NCBI GenBank assembly: GCA_947475295.1
Contig: CANJLF010000001.1
Span: 143,623-207,622, forward strand
Length of the DNA: 64,000 nt
Reading direction: 5' to 3'
Source: Fidelibacterota bacterium
GTDB taxonomy: Bacteria > Pseudomonadota > Alphaproteobacteria > Rhodospirillales > Rhodospirillaceae
This document shows, in pieces, positions 34,515 through 43,515 of this stretch. A program made the translations under genes and the position numbers. How positions within the stretch are numbered: position 1 is the stretch's first letter; every line of letters begins with the position of its first letter. Below the pieces are notes generated by a model. The model saw only the letters and a list, made by a program, of their open reading frames with translations. It was not told the DNA's origin and did no database searches.

Positions 34515-35344
34515 CCGCGCGCGGCAAAAACGTCGCGGTGACCAATGATCAGCTGATGTGAGTTCCGACTTTGGTGCTGCAGCCAATCGGTCAAAGCAGA
34601 GGTATCCACCATACCGGTTTCACTCACCGCGCCGGCGATGCCTTCCGCCGTCGCTTTCAACAGGAGTGAATCGTCCAATATCCAGGGGCTCTCGCCCGCC
34701 GTGAGGCGATAGCCCGCGTTGACCAACGCAGCTTCGAGAAGCAGCGCTGCCTCGGCGCCGGCAGAAGGGCCAAAGCCTTTGTTGCGGGTCTGATGCGCGC
34801 GGAAGGCGGCGGCAACGGCGTCGTCCAGCGCGTGCGGCGGGCGCCCTTCAATCTTGCCGTTGGCGGTGAGCGTCGCCAGCAGCGGAATATTCCAAACAGC
34901 CAGCGCTAGCGTGAACCGTTCAATCCACGCCGCCGAAACCAGATCGATCAGCGCCGACGCTGTGACGAGCTCCGTACCGTCGGGCCAGCAGGCGGGGTTC
35001 TGCGCGAAGTCGTGAACCTGGGTGCGGATGTCGATATGCTTTCCACCGTGCCGCAGCGTGAGGCCGCCGTCCCGCGGCGAAGTGGTATCAGCCCAAGCCG
35101 CGAGCGCGGTAAGTGCTGCGCCAAGGTTGTTGGCGTCGTGATCGACGAGCGTCCAGTGCTGTTCCGCCGGTAGCATGGGCGCCAGGGCGCGCACCGACGC
35201 GCCGGTGCCGGCGCCCAGGTCGCAGATCGCCAATGTGGCACGGGAGGCGAAGGTTTTCGCGCAGGCCTCATGAACCGCGTCATTGCGCGCGGCTTCATCG
35301 GCTGGTTCGCGCAAGGACAGCCAGGCTGGGGAAAAGTCACTCAC
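34511..35344 (-). CDS. class I SAM-dependent methyltransferase
   Basis: About 277 residues. Motif I is LAICDLGAGTGASVRALAP, followed by WTLVDHDANN (acidic loop) and ELVTASALIDLVSAAW, which is a typical motif IV/V region. The acceptor is unknown. The GTG at 35344 overlaps the glycosyltransferase stop (GTGA), which favours this start over ATG at 35359. It is the last gene of the leftward run MDR dehydrogenase, PTPS-like, GT4, methyltransferase. Confidence 0.82.
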   Translation of the reverse strand: MSDFSPAWLSLREPADEAARNDAVHEACAKTFASRATLAICDLGAGTGASVRALAPMLPAEQHWTLVDHDANNLGAALTALAAWADTTSPRDGGLTLRHGGKHIDIRTQVHDFAQNPACWPDGTELVTASALIDLVSAAWIERFTLALAVWNIPLLATLTANGKIEGRPPHALDDAVAAAFRAHQTRNKGFGPSAGAEAALLLEAALVNAGYRLTAGESPWILDDSLLLKATAEGIAGAVSETGMVDTSALTDWLQHQSRNSHQLIIGHRDVFAARG

Positions 35345-36387
35345 GGTAAAGATGCCCACAAGGCTTCGGCGACCTGGGCGGCGGTATTGGTCCAGCGCGG
35401 AAGAGTCTGCCCATGGACCCAGGCCGCCTCGCTGAGGTGCCGGCGATAGGCCTGGTTGGAGAGCATCTTACGAAGTGCCGCCGCCAGAGCGGTGGGGTCT
35501 TCGGGCGGCACCAGAATGCCGGTGTTGGTGGGCACGGTCTCCGTCACCGCGCCGGTAGCGCAGGCGACGACGGGAATACCGTGTGCCAGCGCCTCGGCGA
35601 AAACCATGCCGTAGCCTTCGTGCCGCGACGGAAGAACAAAAACGTCCGCTCCGGCGTATATTTTCGCCAACGCCGCATCCTTCATCTCGCCACGCAAAGT
35701 CACGCGCTCCTGCAGGCCGTGCTTGGCGATAAGACTTCGGATATTGGCGGTGACCGCCGCATCGCGGTCTAGGCTGCCGACCAGATCGCCGGTCCAGGCC
35801 AGATCGGAAATGCGCGCGAGGGCGTCGATCAATACGTCATGGGCTTTACGATGCGTCAGCGTCGCAACGGTCAGAAGCTTGGGAATGGGTCCGGCATTGT
35901 GAGCGCGGGGCGCCGCGTCCGTGCCCGGCAGAGCCAGATAGAGGCGGCCGCGCGCGACATTATAATCGCGCGCCAAGGTTTCCACAGTGTGCAGGCTGGT
36001 GGCGACCACCGACTGTGCCAAGGCAAGGGCTGCCCGCTCGGAGTCTTTAAACCGCGCCACATCGGCGGGGGGCAGTCCGGTTTCGTCCGCCAACGGATGA
36101 TGGACCAGAGCCGTCAGGCTGAGATCGAACTCTTCAATCACCGCGCGCGGCAAAGCACCGAAGGCGAGGCCGTCCATAAGCACCGGTGTTTCCGGCGGCA
36201 AGGCAAGCAGCGTGTTGCGCGTCGCCGCGATGTCGGCGTCGGACGGATTTGGAAATCCAGCCGGTAACGGCAGATGATGGGGAAACCACCCAGCCGCGGG
36301 CAGGGCTTGCATCAGCCGCCGGGCATAGGCATAGCCGCCCGTCAGAGTTTCGAGATCGCCGGGGATCGCAAAAAAGACATCAGGCAC
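35341..36387 (-). CDS. GT4-family glycosyltransferase
   Basis: About 348 residues, cytosolic GT-B fold. The N-terminal domain starts VPDVFFAIPGDLETLTGGYAY; the C-terminal donor-binding domain contains KLLTVATLTHRKAHD, VFVLPSRHEGYGMVFAEALAHGIPVVA (EX7E motif) and GILVPPEDP. GTG at 36387 with GGAG seven bases upstream is preferred; ATG at 36405 is possible. It overlaps the PTPS-like gene by eight bases. A glycosyltransferase in this setting suggests that the product of the neighbouring GTP-derived pathway is glycosylated. Confidence 0.88.
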   Translation of the reverse strand: MPDVFFAIPGDLETLTGGYAYARRLMQALPAAGWFPHHLPLPAGFPNPSDADIAATRNTLLALPPETPVLMDGLAFGALPRAVIEEFDLSLTALVHHPLADETGLPPADVARFKDSERAALALAQSVVATSLHTVETLARDYNVARGRLYLALPGTDAAPRAHNAGPIPKLLTVATLTHRKAHDVLIDALARISDLAWTGDLVGSLDRDAAVTANIRSLIAKHGLQERVTLRGEMKDAALAKIYAGADVFVLPSRHEGYGMVFAEALAHGIPVVACATGAVTETVPTNTGILVPPEDPTALAAALRKMLSNQAYRRHLSEAAWVHGQTLPRWTNTAAQVAEALWASLP

Positions 36388-36787
36388 CTTTGAGCTCCGA
36401 CTCATAGGACGCCAGCGCGTTGTGAGATTCGTGCAGCGTGATCTTCAGGCGCGCGAGACCGCGTGCGCCGGGCCCCAACTTGCCGGTGTCGATGGCCTGT
36501 TTCATTTTCTGAAACACCCAGTGGGCGACGGCTTCGGTGGTCGAGCGCCGGCCGAGAAAATCCGGGTGTTCATCGAGATTGCTGTAATTGATGGAGGACA
36601 AGACCTGCTTCACGGTGTCGGTGGCCAGCCCGATATCGACGACGATGTCGTTTTCGTCCAGTTCGCGCCGCATGAAGCAGACGTCGATGACATAGGTCGC
36701 GCCATGCAGTTTCTGGGCCGGCCCAAAGACCTCGCCCTTGATGCTGTGGGCGATCATGACGTGATCGCGGACTTCTACGGCATACAT
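36380..36787 (-). CDS. 6-pyruvoyl-tetrahydropterin synthase-like protein with altered active site
   Basis: 135 residues, T-fold. The start (VEVRDHVMIAHSIKG), LHGATYVIDV and the end TLHESHNALASYE follow the PTPS/QueD pattern. Normal members have Cys four residues before an HGH zinc pair; here those positions are Ala24 and His28-Gly-Ala30, so both the catalytic Cys and one zinc His are missing. His14 and the late Glu remain. Standard PTPS or QueD activity is therefore doubtful, and it may act on a different pyrimidine or pterin substrate. Located between the MDR dehydrogenase and GT4 genes. Confidence 0.8.
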   Translation of the reverse strand: MYAVEVRDHVMIAHSIKGEVFGPAQKLHGATYVIDVCFMRRELDENDIVVDIGLATDTVKQVLSSINYSNLDEHPDFLGRRSTTEAVAHWVFQKMKQAIDTGKLGPGARGLARLKITLHESHNALASYESELKGA

Positions 36788-36805
36788 GACATGCTGTCCT
36801 TCATA

Positions 36806-37777
36806 TTAAGTGTAGGTCAAAACGGTCATTAGGCCGGCGCCGCCGTCGGCCAGGACCTTCGGCAAAGCCGCCGGCGCATCGGTGAGGGCGATCTCGCCGG
36901 TGATGAGGGCGTCATAACGATCATCGCGTAAAAGCTCCAGGGCTTTTGCCATACGCCGCGCCGTCGACCAACGCACGCGCCGCGCCGGCGGCACCGCGCC
37001 GACCTGCGACGATACCAATTGCAGACGGCGGGCATGGAAGCCTTCGCCGAGAGCAACCGCAATATCCTTGTCGCCGTACCAGCTGGCTTCGACCACGCGG
37101 GCTTCCACACCCGCCGCCGTCAGGGCGAGGCGCAAGCCTTCGGCCGTGCCGCTGGTGTGGATGACGACGTCTTGGTCTTCGGGTGTATTGCCCGAGGCCG
37201 CAAAGCCGGCGCCAAGGCTCGAAGCAACGGCCGCGCGCGAGGGTTCGATATCGGTGACGGTAACCGTCGTGCCGGGAATACGGGCGGCGATCCCGGCGGT
37301 CAAGAGACCCAACACGCCGGCCCCGACAATGAGCACGCGGTCACCGGGCGCAATGCCCGCATCCCAGACTACGTTGAGTGCGGTTTCCATATTGGCGGCG
37401 AGCGCAGCCCGGCGCGGCGGCACTCCGGCGGGCAGCGTATGGGCGTCGGCGAGAGACACGCAAACCTCGCGCTGATGCGGATGCAGCAGAAAAACATTTT
37501 CGCCAATGCGCGCCGCAGGCCCCTCGGCGATGACGCCCACCAGCGCGTAGCCGTATTTCACCGGAAAGGGAAAGTTTCCATCCTGATAGCGACAGCGCAT
37601 GCGCTGGTGTTCCGATACGGGCACGCGACCGCGAAAAACCAGCCGCTCGGTGCCGCGGCTTACGCCAGAGAACCGCGCCGTCACACGCACGTTTTGGGGT
37701 TCGGTTTGCGGCACGTCCACAGGACGGATCTCGATCCGTCCATCGGCTACGTACCAAAGGGCATCGCTGCGCGGCAT
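36806..37777 (-). CDS. zinc-type medium-chain dehydrogenase (MDR)
   Basis: 323 residues. GroES-like N-terminal domain (GVSRGTERLVFRGRVPVSE, FPFPVKYGYALVGVI) and a Rossmann domain with VLIVGAGVLGLLTAGIAARI. The catalytic GHE motif of alcohol dehydrogenases is absent, as in some chlorophyll-pathway (BchC-like) relatives. It probably oxidises or reduces a sugar-like or cyclic alcohol. First gene of the leftward run; the PTPS-like gene follows after 18 bases. Confidence 0.84.
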   Translation of the reverse strand: MPRSDALWYVADGRIEIRPVDVPQTEPQNVRVTARFSGVSRGTERLVFRGRVPVSEHQRMRCRYQDGNFPFPVKYGYALVGVIAEGPAARIGENVFLLHPHQREVCVSLADAHTLPAGVPPRRAALAANMETALNVVWDAGIAPGDRVLIVGAGVLGLLTAGIAARIPGTTVTVTDIEPSRAAVASSLGAGFAASGNTPEDQDVVIHTSGTAEGLRLALTAAGVEARVVEASWYGDKDIAVALGEGFHARRLQLVSSQVGAVPPARRVRWSTARRMAKALELLRDDRYDALITGEIALTDAPAALPKVLADGGAGLMTVLTYT

Positions 37778-37828
37778 CTGTTCGTCCTGAGATATTGGCT
37801 CAGGAGACTACCTTCATGGGCTTCGATT

Positions 37829-39271
37829 TCAAGGCACGATTCTGTACACGGGATGGTATTCGCCCGACAGCTTCATGCGCTTCTGCGCGACGAATTGCGC
37901 GAGCAGGGCGTCAAGAGGCTGCATCAGGCGGCTATCGCCGCTGATCTCAAAGGGCCCGCGCGCCTCAACCTGGCGGATGATGGGCTCGCGGATATTGCCC
38001 GCCACCAGCGCCGAAAAAACCCGCCGCAGATTGGCGGCGCGGGTATGGACAGGCTGGTCGAGGTGCAAATCCAAATCCGCGACGTTTTCGTGCGTCACTT
38101 GGAAAGGCACTTGCAGGCCGGGCGGGATGTTCAGAGTCCAGTTGAAGTTATAGGCGTCGCCCGTGGCCGTGCGGTACTTCCGCACCTGCTCCAGCCCGGC
38201 GACCATGGCGCGCGCGGCTTCGGCCGGATCGTTGATGACAATGCGGTAGCGCGCCTGGGCGCCCGGCCCCAGGGTGAGTCCGATGAATTCATTGACGCGC
38301 TCAAAATAAGGCGCCGACGAAGCCGGGCCCGTCAGCACCAGCGGCATGGGTTGCGCTGCGTTGGCAGGGTCGAGAAGCACACCGAGAAGATAAAGAATTT
38401 CCTCCGTCGTGCCGACGCCGCCCGGGAAAACGATGATGCCGTGGCCGAGGCGCACGAAGGCCTCCAGGCGTTTTTCGATATCCGGCATGATGACGAGGTG
38501 ATTAACGATGGCGTTGGGCGGCTCGGCGGCGACGATGCCCGGCTCGGTCAGGCCGACATAGCGGCCGTTGTGGATGCGCTGTTTCGAGTGACCGATGGTC
38601 GCGCCTTTCATGGGACCCTTCATGGCGCCGGGGCCGCACCCCGTACAGACGTTGAGTCCGCGCAAGCCCAGCTCATAGCCGACGCGCTTGGTATAATCGT
38701 ATTCCTCGCGGGAAATCGAATGCCCACCCCAACACACCACCAAGTCGGGCTGGCCCTTGTTATCGAGCACCCGCGCGTTGCGCAGAATGCAGAACACGGC
38801 GTTGGTGATGCCGTCGGGCGTCGCCAGATCGAAACGCCCGTTATCGACGATTTCGTTCGAGATATAGACAATGTCGCGCAGCACCGCGAACAGGTGTTCC
38901 TTCACGCCGCGAATCATCTCGCCCTCGACGAAAGCAACGCCGGGCGCGTGCGTCAACTCGAGCTTGATACCCCAGGATTGCTGAACGATCTTGAGCTCAA
39001 AATCGCGGTAGCGCTCGAACAACGCGCGCGGGTCGTCGCTATAGCTCCCTGAATTGAGTACAGCCAAGGCGCATTGACGAAACAGCGGGTAGAGCCCGCC
39101 CTGGCCGCGGTCTAATAGCTTGGCGACTTCGTCGTGCGAGAGATTCTCCAAACTGCCGCGCGGCGTCACCCGCGCGTCGACGAACTCGGCGACCTCCACG
39201 ACGGCGTTGGGTTGCGCCGCCGGTGTAACTTGCGGCCCCTGGTCCATTTGTTCTGAAGTTTGAGCGGTCAT
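37829..39271 (-). CDS. ppnN: pyrimidine/purine nucleotide 5'-monophosphate nucleosidase
   Basis: 480 residues. The LOG (lysine decarboxylase-like Rossmann) core is clear: CTGCGPGAMKGPMKGA and VFPGGVGTTEE. It is flanked by an N-terminal domain and a C-terminal domain as in E. coli PpnN (YgdH), which hydrolyses nucleoside monophosphates to base and ribose 5-phosphate and is stimulated by (p)ppGpp. Length agrees with the family (about 450-480). It stands between the biosynthetic cluster and the TPR glycosyltransferase array and is probably transcribed alone. Confidence 0.88.
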   Translation of the reverse strand: MTAQTSEQMDQGPQVTPAAQPNAVVEVAEFVDARVTPRGSLENLSHDEVAKLLDRGQGGLYPLFRQCALAVLNSGSYSDDPRALFERYRDFELKIVQQSWGIKLELTHAPGVAFVEGEMIRGVKEHLFAVLRDIVYISNEIVDNGRFDLATPDGITNAVFCILRNARVLDNKGQPDLVVCWGGHSISREEYDYTKRVGYELGLRGLNVCTGCGPGAMKGPMKGATIGHSKQRIHNGRYVGLTEPGIVAAEPPNAIVNHLVIMPDIEKRLEAFVRLGHGIIVFPGGVGTTEEILYLLGVLLDPANAAQPMPLVLTGPASSAPYFERVNEFIGLTLGPGAQARYRIVINDPAEAARAMVAGLEQVRKYRTATGDAYNFNWTLNIPPGLQVPFQVTHENVADLDLHLDQPVHTRAANLRRVFSALVAGNIREPIIRQVEARGPFEISGDSRLMQPLDALLAQFVAQKRMKLSGEYHPVYRIVP

Positions 39272-39328
39272 GGGTGCAGCATAGCGTGGTTAAGGTGCTG
39301 CTTGAAAATGAATATGTTGTGGCGCTGC

Positions 39329-41557
39329 CTACCGTGGCCGTCTCGCGGGGACGTCAATATCCTCCGGCGGCAGACCGGCATGGTACCGCTCATACATGCG
39401 GGTAAAGGCCTCTTCGATATGACGGGCGTAGAGTTCGGCGTTGAATAGGGGAGAGGTCAGGCGGCGCTCGGAAAGGCGCCGCTTGAGAGCTGCCAGCCTC
39501 GATGGATTGTTGGCGAACGCAACGGCGCTCGCTTCGTATTCATCCAAGGAGCTTGTGATCAGTTCCGGTAAGTCCAGAGCGTTCAGTAGGCTCGCGGCAA
39601 CGCGCCCGGCAAAAGCAACCCCAGTGCATGTCAGAACCGGCAGCCCCATCCACAAGGCATCGGCGGCCGTAGTGTGGGCGTTATAGGGCAGAGTGTCCAA
39701 AAACAGATCGGCAGCCCGATGCCGCGCCATGTGCGCGCCGTGGGGCGCGCGCGGGGCAAATACCAGGTGTTTTGCGGCGATACCCCGCCGCTCGGCCTCT
39801 GCCCGCAGATTGGCAACGGCTGTGGGATTGTCTTCGAAGAGCCAAAGCACGCTGCCCTCGACCTGTTTTAGAATCCGCATCCAGATATCGAAAATGTCGG
39901 GTGTAATTTTGAAGTTGTTGTTGAAACAGCAGAAGACGAAACCCTTCGCAGGCAAGCCGAGCTCGGCGTGCGACGGGACAGGTTCACTATCAACGCGTGC
40001 GTGATCATTAGGTTGGTAGCTGTGGGGCATGTAGACGACGCTCTCAAGGTAGTGCGGGCGGATGCCCTCCGGCATCACAGTCCGATCGCCAATCAGATAG
40101 TCGTGATAGCCGGTGCCCATGGTTCCCGGGTAGCCAAGGCAATTGACCTGAATCGGCGCGGCTCGCATAGCGAATACGGGTGCACGCGCTTGGCTGGTGT
40201 GACCAGCAAGGTCGATAGCAATGTCAATCTCGAGGTTTCTGGCCTGCCCCGCGATTTCTCTGTCGGACCTGCCGCGCACATCGATAAATGTGTCGAAAGC
40301 CCTTTCCATTCTTTTGCGCGTGCCGTCTTGCGTATCGGGACCGAATGAAAAGCCGTAGACCTCGAATTTATTGCGGTCGTGGGCCTCTATGGTGCCAGCA
40401 ACCAGCAGTGCGATCGGATGATTACGGTAATCCCCGGAAAAATAACCGAGCCGGATTTTCGCGCGGTGCGGCCGCTTGGGAAGCGGTCCCAATACGGGGT
40501 TGAGCGGACAGTCTTTCGCCACCCAGATTTCTGCGGCCTTCCCGTGGATTTCCGGCGAATCTGTGAAGGTGAGAACGGCGAAAGGCGCTCCGACCTTTTC
40601 CCCCCGCGCCACGCTGTTTATCAAATGCGTGATCTCGCCGTCGTAATCTCGCCAATCGCAGATCTGCATTTTGGTATGGAGGCGAGATCCCCGAAAAAAG
40701 GCGTCTGCAGGGCTGATCCCGATCGCCTTGTCGTAACTTTCCAGGGCCGCCGCGTATAACTTCAACTCATTGAGAAGAGCGGCCCGGTTGTAGTGGACCT
40801 CCGCCGCGTCGGGCTTGATTTGCAGGGCTCTGTCGTAGCTCGCGAGGGCTTCCCCGTTGCGTTTCAGCTCTTTCAGCGCCATGCCGCGGCTGTTGTGAGC
40901 GTCGGCTAGGTCGGGCTTCAATTGAATGCCGCTATCAAAGCTGGTCACAGCCGCCTGGTATTGCCGCAGGGCCAGCAATATCTGGCCGCGACTATTGTAA
41001 ATCTCCGCGTTATCGGGATTGAGTTCTATGGCTTTGTCGTAACTCTCGATGGCGGCTTGCGGATTTTTCAAATCCCTTAGAACATTGCCGCGATTGACGT
41101 GGGCCTCGGCGAAGTTGAGCTTTAGCGCGATGGCGCGGTCGTAACTGCCAAGCGCATCCTCAAGCCGCTTTAAAGCCACGAGGGCATTGCCTCGATTGTT
41201 GTAAGCATGGGCATAGGTGGGGTTCAGCCGGATTGCTTGGTCGAAGCTTTGAATCGCCGCGTCGGGCTGCTTCAACGCCAGCAGAGCGTTGCCCAGGTTG
41301 AAGTGCGCCGTGTCATTGGTTGAGTCAACCTCAAGGGCGGCGCGGATCAAACCCACGGCTTGATCGAACTGGCGCATCTGCCCGGAGGCGATACCGGCCA
41401 AATGCAGCGCGTCGAAATGCCGAGGCTGCAGCTTGATGACGTCTTGATAAGCCGCCAAGGCCTGCGGCAGCTGCTCCTTTTGATGCAGGGACCAGGCCTC
41501 CAGCACCTTCGCCTGAATCTGCGCGGCGTCGTTTGTATTTCCAGGTTCGGGCGTCAT
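39329..41557 (-). CDS. TPR protein with OGT/SPINDLY-type (GT41) transferase domain
   Basis: 742 residues. Residues up to about 290 form around seven TPR units (AYNNRGNALVALKRLEDALGSY type). The rest is the GT41 domain: KIRLGYFSGDYRNHPIALL, DIAIDLAGHT, GYPGTMGTGYHDYLIGD, VFCCFNNNFKITPD and LDTLPYNAHTTAADALWMGL. Such enzymes add GlcNAc or fucose to Ser/Thr in proteins; bacterial members can modify surface or flagellar proteins. Last of four leftward TPR-transferase genes; overlaps the next upstream gene by ATGA. Confidence 0.92.
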   Translation of the reverse strand: MTPEPGNTNDAAQIQAKVLEAWSLHQKEQLPQALAAYQDVIKLQPRHFDALHLAGIASGQMRQFDQAVGLIRAALEVDSTNDTAHFNLGNALLALKQPDAAIQSFDQAIRLNPTYAHAYNNRGNALVALKRLEDALGSYDRAIALKLNFAEAHVNRGNVLRDLKNPQAAIESYDKAIELNPDNAEIYNSRGQILLALRQYQAAVTSFDSGIQLKPDLADAHNSRGMALKELKRNGEALASYDRALQIKPDAAEVHYNRAALLNELKLYAAALESYDKAIGISPADAFFRGSRLHTKMQICDWRDYDGEITHLINSVARGEKVGAPFAVLTFTDSPEIHGKAAEIWVAKDCPLNPVLGPLPKRPHRAKIRLGYFSGDYRNHPIALLVAGTIEAHDRNKFEVYGFSFGPDTQDGTRKRMERAFDTFIDVRGRSDREIAGQARNLEIDIAIDLAGHTSQARAPVFAMRAAPIQVNCLGYPGTMGTGYHDYLIGDRTVMPEGIRPHYLESVVYMPHSYQPNDHARVDSEPVPSHAELGLPAKGFVFCCFNNNFKITPDIFDIWMRILKQVEGSVLWLFEDNPTAVANLRAEAERRGIAAKHLVFAPRAPHGAHMARHRAADLFLDTLPYNAHTTAADALWMGLPVLTCTGVAFAGRVAASLLNALDLPELITSSLDEYEASAVAFANNPSRLAALKRRLSERRLTSPLFNAELYARHIEEAFTRMYERYHAGLPPEDIDVPARRPR

Positions 41558-43515
41558 GGCAGCATGCGACTCAAGTCGGCTTCGATCTTCTCGAATACGC
41601 CCTGCCAGTTTCCGGGCGTATCCTGCCTATACAGCCTAGCGGCGGCATACCAAGGGCTGTCGGTTCTGTCCAGAAGCCAGCGCCAATCGGGGTTGAAGGG
41701 CAGCAAGATCCACACTGGTTTGCCCAGAGCGCCGGCGAGATGGGCGACGCTGGTATCGACGCTGATGATAATGTCCATGAGGGCGCAGAGCCCGGCGGTA
41801 TCGGAAAAATCCGCGAGCTGGTCGCCCAATTGGCGAATGTCGGCGCGGCCCTGCAGGGCCGGCAAATCCCCCGGGCGAACGTCCTTTTGCAGGCTCACGT
41901 ATTCAAAGCCCTTGGGCAGCCGCGCGAGGAGGTTGGCGAGGCTAATGCTGCGGTTGCGATCATGGCTATGGCCGGGGCTGCCGCTCCAGACGAGGCCGAT
42001 GCGCGGTTTTACTTTGTCACCCAAGATGGTTTGCCATGACGCCACCTTCTCAGGCGCTGGCGTGATGTAGCCTTCCGGGCTTGGAATAGTGTCGAGCCGT
42101 GTCCTGAAGGCTAAAGGCAGACTCATCAAGGGGCAGTGGAAATCAAAGGCCGGCAAATGCGCGCCCCTGGCGATGATCTCCGAAACACCCGCGAGATTTT
42201 GCAAGAGCGGTAGAAGCGGATCGCGCACCTCGAGAATGACGCGCGCCCCGAGGTCGGCCGCCGGTTTAGCATAGCGGCAGAACTGAATCGTATCGCCCAG
42301 CCCCTGTTCGGCGTGCAGCAAAATCGTTTTGCCCTGGAGAGACTCAAGCCCCAACCAGAGCGGTTGGGAAAACCCGCGCAGCTTGGTTTTCACGTTGCGG
42401 TCTTTCCAGCGCCACTCGTAGGCGGGCCAGCCGCGCTCGAAGTCGCCGCATTGCAGGTGACAAAGACTGAGCGCCCACTGAGCGTCCGCATGGTTTGGCT
42501 CCAAGGCGATGGCCTTGCCGTGGCTCTCCATGGCCTCGGCGTGGCGCCTCATCTCACGCAAGGCGAGGCCGCGGCCGTTGTAGGCGTCGGCGTAGTTAGG
42601 ACTCAATTCAATCGCGCGATCGTAGTCCGCTAAAGCGGTCTCGTGCCGTCCGATGTCGCCCCAGGCGGCGCCGCGATTGTAATAAGCCTCGGCATACGCT
42701 GGCTGGAGCGCAATGGCCTTATCGTAGCTTCTGAGGGCTGTCCCGAACTGCCTGAGACTGCGCAAAGCATTACCGCGATTGTTGTAAGCAAGGACGTAGT
42801 CGGGCTTAAGCGCGATGGCCCGGTCGTAGCTCGCCACCGCCGCCTCGTACTGCTTATTGTCCTTCAAGACATTAGCGCGATTGTAATAGCTCTCGGCGAG
42901 ATCGGGTTTGAGCCCGATGGCCTTGTCATAGTTCCGCAGCGCCTGTTCGAGGTCGCCCCTACCTTTGAAGATATTGCCGCGGTTGTTGTAGGCGGCGGCG
43001 TGGTTGGGATTGATGGCTATGGCTTTGTCGTAGCTTTGCAAGGCGGCGTCATGACGTCCCAAATCTCTCAGCGCATTGCCGCGCGCATTGTGGCTATCGG
43101 CATGCGCGGGCCGGAGTGCCAGCGCCTGATCGTAACTCTGCACGGCGGCCTCGGCCCGGCCGAGCGCCAGCAACGCATTGCCGTGATTATAGTGGGCATC
43201 CGGGTAGCTCGGGTTGATCGCGATGGCGCGGGCGTAGCATTCAAGAGCGGCCTCGTGCCGGCCTAGTTCGCCCAAGGCGGCACCGCGATTATTCTGAGCG
43301 GCGGCATGGGACGGGTTGACCTTAAGCGCCTTCTCGATCAAAGCGGCAGCGGTCGCATGATCGCCGGTCTGATAGGCGATGATGCCCGCGAAATGCAGCG
43401 CGTCAAACTGCGCCGGCTCCTTGCGCAGAATTTCCTCGCAGATGACTTTGGCCTGGGAAAGCTGGCCCTTTTGCAGCAGCGCCAGAGCCTGCTGGACTTT
43501 CGCGGCCGTATCCAT
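41554..43515 (-). CDS. TPR protein with GT9-like (heptosyltransferase-fold) domain
   Basis: 653 residues. About ten or eleven TPR units (to about 370), then a GT-B domain unlike its neighbours: LLHAEQGLGDTIQFCRYA, RIGLVWSGSPGHSHDR, and IISVDTSVAHLAGALGKPVW, which match the ADP-heptose-transferase-like fold often fused to TPRs. It lies inside the array of OGT-like genes, next to the upstream stop with no gap. Donor sugar unknown. Confidence 0.88.
   Translation of the reverse strand: MDTAAKVQQALALLQKGQLSQAKVICEEILRKEPAQFDALHFAGIIAYQTGDHATAAALIEKALKVNPSHAAAQNNRGAALGELGRHEAALECYARAIAINPSYPDAHYNHGNALLALGRAEAAVQSYDQALALRPAHADSHNARGNALRDLGRHDAALQSYDKAIAINPNHAAAYNNRGNIFKGRGDLEQALRNYDKAIGLKPDLAESYYNRANVLKDNKQYEAAVASYDRAIALKPDYVLAYNNRGNALRSLRQFGTALRSYDKAIALQPAYAEAYYNRGAAWGDIGRHETALADYDRAIELSPNYADAYNGRGLALREMRRHAEAMESHGKAIALEPNHADAQWALSLCHLQCGDFERGWPAYEWRWKDRNVKTKLRGFSQPLWLGLESLQGKTILLHAEQGLGDTIQFCRYAKPAADLGARVILEVRDPLLPLLQNLAGVSEIIARGAHLPAFDFHCPLMSLPLAFRTRLDTIPSPEGYITPAPEKVASWQTILGDKVKPRIGLVWSGSPGHSHDRNRSISLANLLARLPKGFEYVSLQKDVRPGDLPALQGRADIRQLGDQLADFSDTAGLCALMDIIISVDTSVAHLAGALGKPVWILLPFNPDWRWLLDRTDSPWYAAARLYRQDTPGNWQGVFEKIEADLSRMLP

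Noticed and set aside
28763..37777. Tetrahydromethanopterin biosynthesis cluster
   Set aside because: GTP-derived and PTPS-like genes are present, but no ribofuranosylaminobenzene-phosphate synthase or other H4MPT-specific gene was recognised.
37019..39052. 677-residue plus-strand frame antisense to the MDR and PpnN genes
   Set aside because: Composition is His/Arg/Gly-rich as typical for GC-rich antisense frames, and both genes on the other strand have clear family motifs. The same applies to long antisense frames at 7809-8960, 18276-19331 and 57452-58567.
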